48,303 nt of DNA from Amycolatopsis echigonensis (lineage in GTDB: Bacteria; Actinomycetota; Actinomycetes; Mycobacteriales; Pseudonocardiaceae): positions 1 through 48,303 of the forward strand of contig NZ_JACJHR010000071.1 of assembly GCF_014174495.1 (NCBI RefSeq). The letters run 5' to 3'. Shown in pieces: positions 1 to 7,430 of this stretch. The notes under the pieces are model-generated. The model worked only from the letters and a program-made list of their open reading frames with translations. It was not told the DNA's origin and searched no databases. Both the position numbers and the translations under genes were made by a program. Position 1 is the first letter of the stretch. Each line of letters starts with the position of its first letter.

Positions 1-21
1 AAATCCGTCCTGGCGATGGCG

Positions 22-139
22 GACAGCCCCTCAACCGACAGCCCCTCAACCGACAGCCCCTCAACGGCCAGCCCCGACCGCCCAGCCCCTCAACGGCCAG
101 CCCCTCAGCCGACAGCCCTGACCGCCCTGCCCCTCAGCC
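22..139. repeat. Degenerate 15 bp tandem repeat
   Basis: A 15 bp unit (GACAGCCCCTCAACC) runs head to tail at 22-36, 37-51 and 52-66. Degenerate versions built on CAGCCCCTCA continue to about 139, where the GrpB-family gene ends on the minus strand. The unit length is a multiple of three, so a short plus-strand frame rich in Ser/Pro/Thr stays open, but it has no ribosome binding site and reads as low-complexity spacer. Confidence 0.7.
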
Positions 140-685
140 GCCCAGGACCCGCCGTACGAACTCCGTTTTTCCCGCCGTGTACTCCTCCCGATCCGTGACC
201 TCCCCAGCCAGCCGCCGCTTCACCTCGGCGTACTCCTCAGCCAACCCAGGATCCGCCCGCAGTGCGTTCCGGAATTTCAGCTGTGCCCGCCACCTCGGAT
301 GTCCCTCCGGCAGCAGATGCAGATGCGCCACCCGCCGCCGACCCGCCGCGTCTGGGAGCACGAAGAACCGTCGCCACGGCGCCGCAACGTCCAGTACCGG
401 CGGCACGAAACACCACCCCTCAGCGGAAAGCACCGGTACCACCGCCGAAACCGTCTCCGCCGACAGATCCCGCATCGGGGCCATCACGTCGAGCACCGGT
501 TTGGCCGCCAACCCGGGGACCGCTGTCGAGCCGACATGCTCGACCCGCCCAGGCGCGAGCCACAGTGCGAGCAGCCGCGAGAGTTTCGCGCACAATGCGG
601 AACCCCGCGACGCCCACGCCGGATCCGGGGGATGGATTTCCGGTGGCTCATAAGCCCAAGCCGGAGCGTCGGGCAGATCAGCCAT
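134..685 (-). CDS. GrpB family protein (nucleotidyltransferase-fold, UPF0157)
   Basis: About 183 residues. The hallmark is VEHVGSTAVPGLAAKPVLDV, the GrpB signature (H-x-G-S-T-A-V-P-G ... K-P-x-I-D), which resembles the Gly-Ser motif of nucleotidyltransferases. A downstream H-L-H-L segment and an R-x-x-L-K-F-R-N-x-L-R segment are also typical. The biochemical role of the family is not established. I start at the ATG at 685 (MADLPD); a longer frame to 754 exists, but its extra 23 residues look unlike the family. It is a lone gene that ends inside the 15 bp repeat. Confidence 0.85.
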   Translation of the reverse strand: MADLPDAPAWAYEPPEIHPPDPAWASRGSALCAKLSRLLALWLAPGRVEHVGSTAVPGLAAKPVLDVMAPMRDLSAETVSAVVPVLSAEGWCFVPPVLDVAAPWRRFFVLPDAAGRRRVAHLHLLPEGHPRWRAQLKFRNALRADPGLAEEYAEVKRRLAGEVTDREEYTAGKTEFVRRVLGG

Positions 686-810
686 AGCGCAGCCTCCGAA
701 ACAACGGCCGCGCGTGCCGGAAAATCGGTGAAGCCGGGGTCTCGTCCATGCCAACCACGCTAACCCCGGCCACCGACAAAAACCTCAGCCAAAAACCTCA
801 GGCAAAAACC

Positions 811-1905
811 TCAGGCAGGCAGATCCACCAGATCAGCCAGCCGTGCCCGATGCCGCCCCGGCGTGCCGAAGGCGAGCTGATCGCTCTTGGCCCGCTTCAG
901 GTAAAGATGCGCCGGATGTTCCCACGTCATCCCGATCCCGCCGTGCAGCTGAATCGCCTCCTCAGCCGCGTGCACCGCGATCGGCGACACTCGGGCCTGC
1001 GCGACCGCCACCGCGATCGGCACGTCGTTCCCGGTCGCCAGCGCATCGGCCGCGTACCGAGCCGTCGCCCGCGCGTTGACCAATTCCGTGTACAGGTTCG
1101 CCAACCGGTGCTTCAGAGACTGAAAACCCCCGACCGGACGGCCGAATTGGTACCGCCCCTTCAGGTACGTCACGGTCTCCGTCAGCGCCCACTCGGTGAT
1201 CCCAGTCTGCTCCGAAGCCAGCAGCCCCGCCGCAGTCGTCAGGGCGCTGTCCAACGCCTCCGCCGCTGCGGTACCCGTGCAAATCACTTGCGCGGCAGCG
1301 GAATCCAGGGTCACGTCGGCGATCCGCCGGGTGTGGTCCAGCGACACGGCCTCGGTCACCGTCGCCGCGGAAGCGTCCACGGCGTAAAGGCCAGGCCCGT
1401 CCGGACCGACCGCCGGAACGACCAGCAGATCCGCGACCGAAGCATCGACCACTGTGGACACTCGCCCGGTCAAGGTTCCGTCCAGAAACGAAACCGCAGA
1501 AGGGAAAGGCGAACCCGGAGCGGTCGACAAAGGCACCGCCAGAGCGCCGATCACCGAACCGGAAGCGAGCTGGGGGAGCAGATCCGAGCCCGCCGCCAGC
1601 AGCGCGGCCGTCGCGAGCACCGCGCTGCCGAGATACGGCACCGGCGCGACGCTTCGGCCCAGTTCCTCCATGACGACCGCGACCTCGCGCGTCGAAGCCC
1701 CGTGTCCGCCCAGGGATTCCGGCACCATCAGGCCCGCCGTGCCGAGGTCGGCGGCCAGCGTCTTCCACAGGGAGAGGTCGTACGGCGTGTCCGTTTCGAC
1801 CCGCGCCAGCAGCGCGGCCGGCCCGGCGCGGTCGGCGAGCAGCGCCCGCACCGACGACCGCAGATCCTCTTCCACCTCCGAGTACAGCAGGTCCGGGGTG
1901 CTCAT
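811..1905 (-). CDS. Acyl-CoA dehydrogenase, beta-type subunit (FadE, lacks catalytic Glu)
   Basis: 364 residues, last gene of the operon; its ATG overlaps the previous stop by ATGA (1902-1905). The ACAD fold is clear: an N-terminal helical part (MVPESLGGHGAS), a C-terminal flavin segment (YQFGRPVGGFQSLKHRLA) and EAIQLHGGIGMTWEHPAHL. The C-terminus reads AFGTPGRHRARL, where catalytically competent ACADs have a Y/IEGT-type Glu loop, so the base is missing. In actinobacteria such subunits pair with a competent partner to form alpha2beta2 ACADs (for example FadE28/FadE29, ChsE1/ChsE2). Its partner here is probably the gene immediately upstream. The substrate is unknown. Confidence 0.88.
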   Translation of the reverse strand: MSTPDLLYSEVEEDLRSSVRALLADRAGPAALLARVETDTPYDLSLWKTLAADLGTAGLMVPESLGGHGASTREVAVVMEELGRSVAPVPYLGSAVLATAALLAAGSDLLPQLASGSVIGALAVPLSTAPGSPFPSAVSFLDGTLTGRVSTVVDASVADLLVVPAVGPDGPGLYAVDASAATVTEAVSLDHTRRIADVTLDSAAAQVICTGTAAAEALDSALTTAAGLLASEQTGITEWALTETVTYLKGRYQFGRPVGGFQSLKHRLANLYTELVNARATARYAADALATGNDVPIAVAVAQARVSPIAVHAAEEAIQLHGGIGMTWEHPAHLYLKRAKSDQLAFGTPGRHRARLADLVDLPA

Positions 1906-3080
1906 CGCGGCAGGTCCTTCCAGGCGACGTCCTTGTCCACCCGCGGCTCGGACGGCAGCCCCAGCACGCGTTCGGAAATGATGTTCCGCAGCACCTCCGA
2001 GGTGCCGCCCTCGATCGAATTCCCCTTGGCGCGCAAGTACCGGTACCCGGCGTCGCGGCCGAAGAAGTCGACCTGTTCCGGACGGCGCATCGTCCAGTCC
2101 TCGTAGCGGAGGCCCTCTTCGCCGAGCAGCTCCAGCTCCAGGCCGGACAGCTGCTGGTTGAGCTCGGCGAACGCCACCTTCATCGCCGAACCCTCCGGGC
2201 CGGGCGCGCCCACGGCGAGCTGCTGCCGCTGCCTTTCTCCGGCCAGCCGCAGCGATTCGGCTTCGACCCAGTGCTGCACGAGCCGGTCGCGCAGTTCCGG
2301 CGTGCGCAGCTCCGGACGGTCCCGCCACGTCTTCGCGACGAGCCCGATCATGCCGCCCTCGCGCGGCATCGCGGTGCCGCCGATCGCGACGCGTTCGTTC
2401 ATCAACGTGGTCTGCGCGACCTTCCAGCCCTCGCCGACCGCGCCGAGCCGCTGGGAATCCGGAATCCGCACGTCGGTCAGGAAGACCTCGTTGAACTCCG
2501 CCTCGCCGGTGATCTGCCGCAGCGGCCGGACCTCGACGCCGGGCGCGGTCATGTCGCACAGGAAGTACGTCATGCCCTGGTGCTTCGGCACGTCCGGATC
2601 GGTGCGGGTGACGAGGATGGCCCACTGCGCGAGATGCGCGCTGGACGTCCACACCTTCTGCCCGGTCACGACCCAGTCGTCGCCGTCGCGGACCGCGCGC
2701 GTCGCCAGCGCGGCGAGGTCGGAGCCGGCGCCCGGTTCGCTGAACAGCTGGCACCACACTTCCTCGCCAGTCCACAGTGGACGGAGGTAGCGCTTCTTCT
2801 GCTCCTCGGTGCCGAACGCGAGGATGGTCGGCGCGGCCATGCCGAGCCCGATCAGGATCCGGCGCGGGTTGTTGTCCGGCGCGCCGGCCGCGGCGAAAGC
2901 GGCCTCGACCTCGCCCTGCAGCGCGCGCGGAGCACCCTGTCCGCCGAGCCCCTCGGGGAAGTGCACCCAGGCGAGCCCGGCGTCGAAGCGGGCCCGCAGG
3001 AAGTCCACAGTGGACATCGTCGCGGGATCGTGCGCCGCCAGGAACTCCGCGACCTGCGCGCGCAGCTCTTCGGCGGTCAT
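1902..3080 (-). CDS. Acyl-CoA dehydrogenase, catalytic alpha-type subunit (FadE)
   Basis: 392 residues. Visible ACAD motifs are CQLFSEPGAGSDLA and WVVTGQKVWTSSAH (flavin and substrate region), and the C-terminal IEGGTSEVLRNIISERVLG, which supplies a canonical catalytic Glu at about residue 357. Expected chemistry is FAD-dependent alpha,beta-desaturation of an acyl-CoA in the cytoplasm. Coupled by 4 bp overlaps to both neighbours. It is likely the active half of a heterotetramer with the downstream beta-type subunit, as in the FadE26-29 class that acts on bulky or branched acyl-CoAs. That pairing is inferred from gene order and from which protein carries the Glu. Confidence 0.92.
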   Translation of the reverse strand: MTAEELRAQVAEFLAAHDPATMSTVDFLRARFDAGLAWVHFPEGLGGQGAPRALQGEVEAAFAAAGAPDNNPRRILIGLGMAAPTILAFGTEEQKKRYLRPLWTGEEVWCQLFSEPGAGSDLAALATRAVRDGDDWVVTGQKVWTSSAHLAQWAILVTRTDPDVPKHQGMTYFLCDMTAPGVEVRPLRQITGEAEFNEVFLTDVRIPDSQRLGAVGEGWKVAQTTLMNERVAIGGTAMPREGGMIGLVAKTWRDRPELRTPELRDRLVQHWVEAESLRLAGERQRQQLAVGAPGPEGSAMKVAFAELNQQLSGLELELLGEEGLRYEDWTMRRPEQVDFFGRDAGYRYLRAKGNSIEGGTSEVLRNIISERVLGLPSEPRVDKDVAWKDLPR

Positions 3081-4300
3081 TTGCCCGCCTCCGTCCGGTA
3101 CTTCTTCAGCTCGCGCCGCGCCAGCGAACGCTTGTGCACCTCGTCCGGACCGTCGGCGAGCCGCAGCGTGCGCACCCCGGCCCAGATCTCCGCGAGCGGG
3201 AAGTCCTGCGAAACACCGCCCGCGCCGTGCGCCTGGATCGCCTTGTCCAGGATCCATTCGACGGTCAGCGGGGTGGAGATCTTGATCGCCTGGATCTCGG
3301 TGTGCGCGCCCTGGTTGCCGACGGTGTCCATCAGCCACGCGGTCTTGAGGACCAGCAGCCGCTGCTGTTCGATCCGCACGCGAGCCTCGGCGATCCAGTC
3401 CTGCACCACGCCGGAATCGGCGATCGGACGGCCGAACGTCTCGCGCGACAGCGTCCGGCGGCACATCGCCTCCAGCGCCCGCTCCGCCATGCCGATCGCG
3501 CGCATGCAGTGGTGGATGCGGCCCGGCCCGAGGCGGGCCTGCGCGATGGCGAACCCGGAACCCTCGTCGGCGATCAGGTTTTCCGCGGGCACCCGGACGT
3601 CCTCGAAAAGCACCTCGGCGTGCCCGCCGTGGTCGCTGTCGGTGTAGCCGAACACCTGCATGCCGCGCACGACGGTCAGCCCCGGCGTGTCGCGCGGGAC
3701 GAGGATCATGCTCTGCTGCTTGTGCGCGGGCGCGTCCGGATCGGTCTTGCCCATCACGATGAAGATCTTGCAGTTCGGGTTCATCGCGCCGGTGATGTAC
3801 CACTTGCGCCCGTTGACGACGTACTCGTCGCCCTCGCGGCGGATGCTCGTCGCGATGTTGCGCGCGTCCGAAGAAGCCACGTCGGGTTCGGTCATCGCGA
3901 ACGCCGAGCGGATCTCCCCGGCCAGCAACGGTTCCAGCCACTGCTTTTTCTGCTGCTCGCTGCCGAACATGGTCAGCACTTCCATGTTCCCGGTGTCCGG
4001 CGCGGCGCAGTTCACCGCGGCGGGCGCGAGATGCGGGCTGCGCCCGGTGATCTCGGCCAGCGGCGCGTACTGCAGGTTGGTCAGGCCCGCGCCGTGGTCG
4101 CCGGGCAGGAAGAAGTTCCACAGCCCGCGTTTGCGCGCCTCGGCCTTCAGCTCGTCGACGACCGGCGGCGGCGACCACGGGTCGGTGCGCGCGGCCAGCT
4201 GCTCGTGGAAAACAGCCTCGGCCGGGTAGACGTGCGAATCCATGAATTCGAGCAGCTGCCCGCGCAGTTCCTCGGTGCGGGCGTCGAACGCGAAGTCCAT
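3077..4300 (-). CDS. ACAD10/ACAD11-type acyl-CoA dehydrogenase family protein
   Basis: 407 residues. It resembles the C-terminal ACAD domain of ACAD10/ACAD11 and bacterial LvaC: CAAPDTGNMEVL, FAMTEPDVASSDARNI, GRKWYITGAMNPNCK, LGPGRIHHCMRAIGMAERAL and the C-terminal LADGPDEVHKRSLARREL. In this last segment an Asp (about residue 383) replaces the usual catalytic Glu, as in that family. Family knowledge: such proteins act after a dedicated kinase phosphorylates a 4-hydroxyacyl-CoA, removing phosphate to give an enoyl-CoA. The gene directly upstream encodes an APH-fold kinase and shares one base with this start codon (TGATG at 4298-4302), which supports that role. The native substrate is not known. 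Confidence 0.88.
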   Translation of the reverse strand: MDFAFDARTEELRGQLLEFMDSHVYPAEAVFHEQLAARTDPWSPPPVVDELKAEARKRGLWNFFLPGDHGAGLTNLQYAPLAEITGRSPHLAPAAVNCAAPDTGNMEVLTMFGSEQQKKQWLEPLLAGEIRSAFAMTEPDVASSDARNIATSIRREGDEYVVNGRKWYITGAMNPNCKIFIVMGKTDPDAPAHKQQSMILVPRDTPGLTVVRGMQVFGYTDSDHGGHAEVLFEDVRVPAENLIADEGSGFAIAQARLGPGRIHHCMRAIGMAERALEAMCRRTLSRETFGRPIADSGVVQDWIAEARVRIEQQRLLVLKTAWLMDTVGNQGAHTEIQAIKISTPLTVEWILDKAIQAHGAGGVSQDFPLAEIWAGVRTLRLADGPDEVHKRSLARRELKKYRTEAGK

Positions 4301-5325
4301 CAGTTCTCCTTGGTGAGCGTCTTGCTGCCCTGCTCGATCAGGGGGGCGACGGCGGCACCGATCTGGTCGAAGCCCTCGCCGACGGTTTTTCCTTGCTGGA
4401 AACGGAAGTAGATGCCCTCGAGGATCACCGCGAGCTTGAAGAACGCGAAGCTCACGTACCAGTCCAGCGCGGACAGATCGCGGCCGGACCGCTGCGCGTA
4501 GCGGGCGATCGTCTCGTCGGTGTCCGGATAGCCGGGCGCGCTGCTGGCGTTGGACACCATCGGCAGCGAGAGCTGGTCGCGCTGCGCGTAGGTGACCATC
4601 AAGCCGAGATCGGTGAGCGGGTCGCCGAGCGTGGACATCTCCCAGTCCAGCACCGCGGTGATCCGGTCGTCCCCGTCGACGAGCACGTTGTCCAGCCGGT
4701 AGTCGCCGTGCACGATGGCGGGCGGGCCGGACGCCGGGATCGCCGCGGCGAGCTGGTCGTGCAGCCGGTCCGCGCCCGGCAGGTCGCGGCTGCGCGAACC
4801 GTCGAGCTGCTTCTTCCACCGGCGCAGCTGGCGTTCCAGAAAGCCCTCCGGACGGCCGAAATCGCCCAGCCCGACCGCTTCCGGATCGACCGAGTGCAGG
4901 TCGACGAGCGTGTCCACCAGCGAATCGGCGATCGCCCTCGTCCGCTGCGGGCCGAGCCGCTCCAGCTCCTCGGCTGTCCGGTACGGCGTGCCCTCGACGT
5001 ACTGCATCACGTAGAACTGCGCGCCGAGCACGTCCGCGTCCTCGCACAGCAGCACGGTTTCCGGCACCGGGACCGGGGTTCCGGCGAGGCCGCTCATCAC
5101 GCGGAACTCGCGGCGCATGTCGTGCGCGGTCGGCAGCACGTGGCCGAGCGGCGGACGGCGCACGACCCAGCGCTGCTCTCCGTCGGAGACGAGATAGGTG
5201 AGGTTGGACCGCCCGCCCTGCACCACTTCCGCGGTGAGAGCGCCGGAGACGAGCCCGGGCCGCTCGCGGTCGAGATGGGCGCGCAGCCTCGCCAGATCGA
5301 GGCCGGGCGGGTCGGTTTCGGTCAT
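4300..5325 (-). CDS. Phosphotransferase family protein (APH fold, ACAD10/11 kinase-domain-like)
   Basis: 341 residues from the ATG at 5325 (MTETDPPG); a TTG at 5355 would add 10 residues and is less likely. The aminoglycoside-phosphotransferase/choline-kinase fold shows in GGRSNLTYLV (nucleotide loop), IVHGDYRLDNVLVD (catalytic loop, His near 206) and VLDWEMSTLGDPLTDLG (metal-binding Asp near 227). The family includes the N-terminal domain of ACAD10/11 and Pseudomonas LvaA, which phosphorylate the hydroxyl of 4-hydroxyacyl-CoAs. Its stop overlaps the start of the ACAD11-like gene by one base. Antibiotic phosphorylation is an alternative but does not fit the lipid operon. Confidence 0.88.
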   Translation of the reverse strand: MTETDPPGLDLARLRAHLDRERPGLVSGALTAEVVQGGRSNLTYLVSDGEQRWVVRRPPLGHVLPTAHDMRREFRVMSGLAGTPVPVPETVLLCEDADVLGAQFYVMQYVEGTPYRTAEELERLGPQRTRAIADSLVDTLVDLHSVDPEAVGLGDFGRPEGFLERQLRRWKKQLDGSRSRDLPGADRLHDQLAAAIPASGPPAIVHGDYRLDNVLVDGDDRITAVLDWEMSTLGDPLTDLGLMVTYAQRDQLSLPMVSNASSAPGYPDTDETIARYAQRSGRDLSALDWYVSFAFFKLAVILEGIYFRFQQGKTVGEGFDQIGAAVAPLIEQGSKTLTKEN

Positions 5326-5359
5326 CGGAGGGACTCCAGTTTCGTGCGAGGTCAAGGGT

Positions 5360-5812
5360 TCAGAGGATGAGCCGGGAAACCATCTCGGCGACGCAGGCGG
5401 GTTTGTCCTCGCCGTCGATCTCGACGGTCCAGCGCACCACGGCCTGCTTGCCGCCGGGCACGTCGGTCAGCTCGACCAGCTCAGCGGTCCCGCGCACCCG
5501 CGAGCCCACCTTCACCGGCTGCGGGAACCGCACCTTGTTGAGGCCGTAGTTGATGCCCATCTTCAGGCCCTCGACCCGGTAGATCTCCGGGAGGAACGCC
5601 GGGATCAGCGACAGCGTCAGGAACCCGTGCGCGATCGTCGTGCCGAACGGGCCGGCCGCGGCCTTTTCGGTGTCGAGGTGGATCCACTGGTGGTCGCCGG
5701 TGGCGTCGGCGAACAGCTGCACCTGCTCCTGGGTGACGGTGTGCCATTCGCTCGTGCCCAAGGGCCCGCCCACTGCTTCGGCGAGTTCGGCGACATCGGA
5801 GAACACGCGCAT
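5360..5812 (-). CDS. MaoC family (R)-specific enoyl-CoA hydratase-like protein
   Basis: 150 residues, single hotdog domain. The catalytic signature is DATGDHQWIHLD: Asp40 and His45 form the D-x4-H dyad of MaoC/R-hydratases. FGTTIAHGFLTLSL follows, and the expected substrate-tunnel segment GINYGLNKVRFPQPVKVGSRVRG is present. Expected reaction is reversible hydration of a trans-2-enoyl-CoA to a 3-hydroxyacyl-CoA. Only 5 bp separate it from the SDR gene upstream, and 34 bp from the kinase gene downstream, so it can act on the enoyl-CoA made by the kinase/ACAD pair or the FadE pair. Confidence 0.9.
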   Translation of the reverse strand: MRVFSDVAELAEAVGGPLGTSEWHTVTQEQVQLFADATGDHQWIHLDTEKAAAGPFGTTIAHGFLTLSLIPAFLPEIYRVEGLKMGINYGLNKVRFPQPVKVGSRVRGTAELVELTDVPGGKQAVVRWTVEIDGEDKPACVAEMVSRLIL

Positions 5813-5817
5813 CGCGA

Positions 5818-6573
5818 TCAGTCCTTCGGTCCGCCGGCGACGTAGATGACCTGGCCGGACACGAATCCCGCGCCCTCGCTGACCAGGAACGACGCGACGT
5901 TCGCGATGTCCTCGGGCGTGCCGACGCGCTGCACCGGGATCTGCGCCGCGGCCGCGGCCTTGAAGTCCTCGAAGCTCATGCCGACGCGCTCGGCGGTCGC
6001 CGCGGTCATGTCGGTGGCGATGAAGCCGGGCGCGATCGCGTTGGCGGTGACGCCGAACTTGCCCAGTTCGATCGCCAGCGTCTTGGTGAAGCCCTGCATG
6101 CCCGCCTTGGCCGCGGAGTAGTTGACCTGGCCGCGGTTGCCCAGCGCCGACGTGCTGGACAGGTTGACGATCCGGCCCCACTTCTCCTGCGTCTGGTACT
6201 TCTGCACGGCCCGGGTCATCAGGAACGAACCGCGCAGGTGCACGTTCAGCACCGAGTCCCAGTCCTGTTCGGTCATCTTGAACAGCAGGTTGTCGCGGGT
6301 GATGCCGGCGTTGTTGATCAGCACGGTCGGCGCGCCCAGTTCCTCGGCCACGCGGGTCACCGCGGCCTCGACCTGCTCGGCGTCGCTGACGTCCAGCGCG
6401 ACGCCGATCGCCCGGCCGCCGTCGGCGACGATCTCCTCGGCGCCTTTGTTCACCCCGGCCTCGTCGAGGTCCAGCAGGCCGACGGCGAACCCGTCGGAGG
6501 CGAGGCGGCGGGCTACGGCGGCGCCGATGCCACGGCCGGCGCCGGTCACGATGGCCACACGGGAAGCGGTCAC
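5818..6573 (-). CDS. SDR family oxidoreductase, FabG-like
   Basis: 251 residues from the GTG at 6573, chosen because GAGGAG lies about 7 bases upstream; an ATG at 6588 would overlap that ribosome binding site. It is a classical short-chain dehydrogenase: TGAGRGIG cofactor loop (about residues 10-17), an Asp-bearing stretch after beta2 (LLDLD), NNAGITRDN, the catalytic Ser-Ser/Tyr/Lys set (LSSTSALG, Tyr152, Lys156 in YSAAK) and IAPGFIATDMT. It probably reduces or oxidises a keto/hydroxyacyl-CoA. As the first gene of the operon it could supply a hydroxyacyl-CoA to the kinase, as LvaD does in Pseudomonas, or finish beta-oxidation together with MaoC. Confidence 0.9.
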   Translation of the reverse strand: MTASRVAIVTGAGRGIGAAVARRLASDGFAVGLLDLDEAGVNKGAEEIVADGGRAIGVALDVSDAEQVEAAVTRVAEELGAPTVLINNAGITRDNLLFKMTEQDWDSVLNVHLRGSFLMTRAVQKYQTQEKWGRIVNLSSTSALGNRGQVNYSAAKAGMQGFTKTLAIELGKFGVTANAIAPGFIATDMTAATAERVGMSFEDFKAAAAAQIPVQRVGTPEDIANVASFLVSEGAGFVSGQVIYVAGGPKD

Positions 6574-6688
6574 GGGGGATCTCCTCATCGTCGGGGAAAG
6601 CCTGCTCGGGCGGCACGTCCGGACGGGCCTGCGCCTGCTCGGACTGCCTTGCGCAGGATGCCACGGCGCGGCACCCGTCGCTGGCGGC

Positions 6689-6702
6689 TAAGCGTACGCT
6701 TA
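6689..6702. promoter_or_regulatory. Perfect 14 bp palindrome, candidate operator of the lipid operon
   Basis: TAAGCGTACGCTTA is its own reverse complement. It sits about 115 bp upstream of the SDR start codon and about 40 bp downstream of the DUF998 stop, in an otherwise featureless and relatively AT-rich spot. TetR-family regulators of actinobacterial fatty-acid genes commonly use palindromes of this size. No regulator gene is adjacent, so the cognate protein is unknown. Confidence 0.5.
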
Positions 6703-6743
6703 TTACGCGTGCACCGCGAGCCCCTCGTCCGATCGGGGCGGGC

Positions 6744-7391
6744 TCAGCGGCGGGTGCGCAGCGGTGCGGCCAAGGCGGCCAGTGCGACGAGTTCGGTGAG
6801 CGCCATCCCGCGTTCGACGAGACCCAAGGGGATGAGCAGCCACCAGTGCTGGTCGGTCAGCGCGGCGACCGCGACCGCGCCGAGGATGACCGCGAACCAG
6901 GCGAGCGACGCCACGGCGAGCGTGCGGGCGAGAATCCGGCGGCGCGGCGAATCCGGAAAGGCTGTGCGCGCCGAGATCAGCACAGCGAGCGGAAGACAGA
7001 CAAAGGCGATGACGCTGGCGATCCGGTGCAGCGTGCCGCCCGCGCCCGTCGCCGCCGCGTTGGTCCAATCGGTCTTCGGGAACGCGACGATCACCAGCAA
7101 CCCGGCTGTCCAGAACGCTCCGAGCACGGCCGCGACGACCGGCAGCCGTCCCTGCAGCCGCAGCACGGCGAGTGCCACCGCCGAACCGGCCGCGACCAGC
7201 ACGACTGCCAGGTCGAAGACCCATTTGTGGTCCGACAGCCCGTATTCGCTGATAGTCCGCCGGGTCGCGCTGATCTCGTCGGTGGGCGGCACCACCTGCA
7301 ACAGCAGCACCAGAACGGCGCCGAGAGCGAGCGCGGCGATCCCGGCCAGTGCGAACAGGGCGGGACGGCGGTCCGCGGAAACCGTTGTCAT
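6744..7391 (-). CDS. DUF998 family integral membrane protein
   Basis: 215 residues from the ATG at 7391. At least six hydrophobic segments are visible (ALFALAGIAALALGAVLVLL, WVFDLAVVLVAAGSAVALAV, VVAAVLGAFWTAGLLVIVAF, IASVIAFVCLPLAVLI, LAVASLAWFAVILGAVAVA, and a last one near the C-terminus). The DUF998 signature RTISEYGL follows the first membrane span. Function of the family is unknown. A TTG two codons earlier is a possible alternative start. It lies upstream of the lipid operon in the same orientation but is separated from it by about 170 bp including the palindrome at 6689. Confidence 0.85.
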   Translation of the reverse strand: MTTVSADRRPALFALAGIAALALGAVLVLLLQVVPPTDEISATRRTISEYGLSDHKWVFDLAVVLVAAGSAVALAVLRLQGRLPVVAAVLGAFWTAGLLVIVAFPKTDWTNAAATGAGGTLHRIASVIAFVCLPLAVLISARTAFPDSPRRRILARTLAVASLAWFAVILGAVAVAALTDQHWWLLIPLGLVERGMALTELVALAALAAPLRTRR

Positions 7392-7430
7392 GCACAAAGC
7401 GTGACAGGTGCCGGATATGTCCCCGGTGAG

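Noticed and set aside
16..198. Plus-strand Ser/Pro-rich frame over the 15 bp repeat
   Set aside because: Low-complexity product of the tandem repeat, no ribosome binding site, and it overlaps the GrpB-family gene on the other strand.
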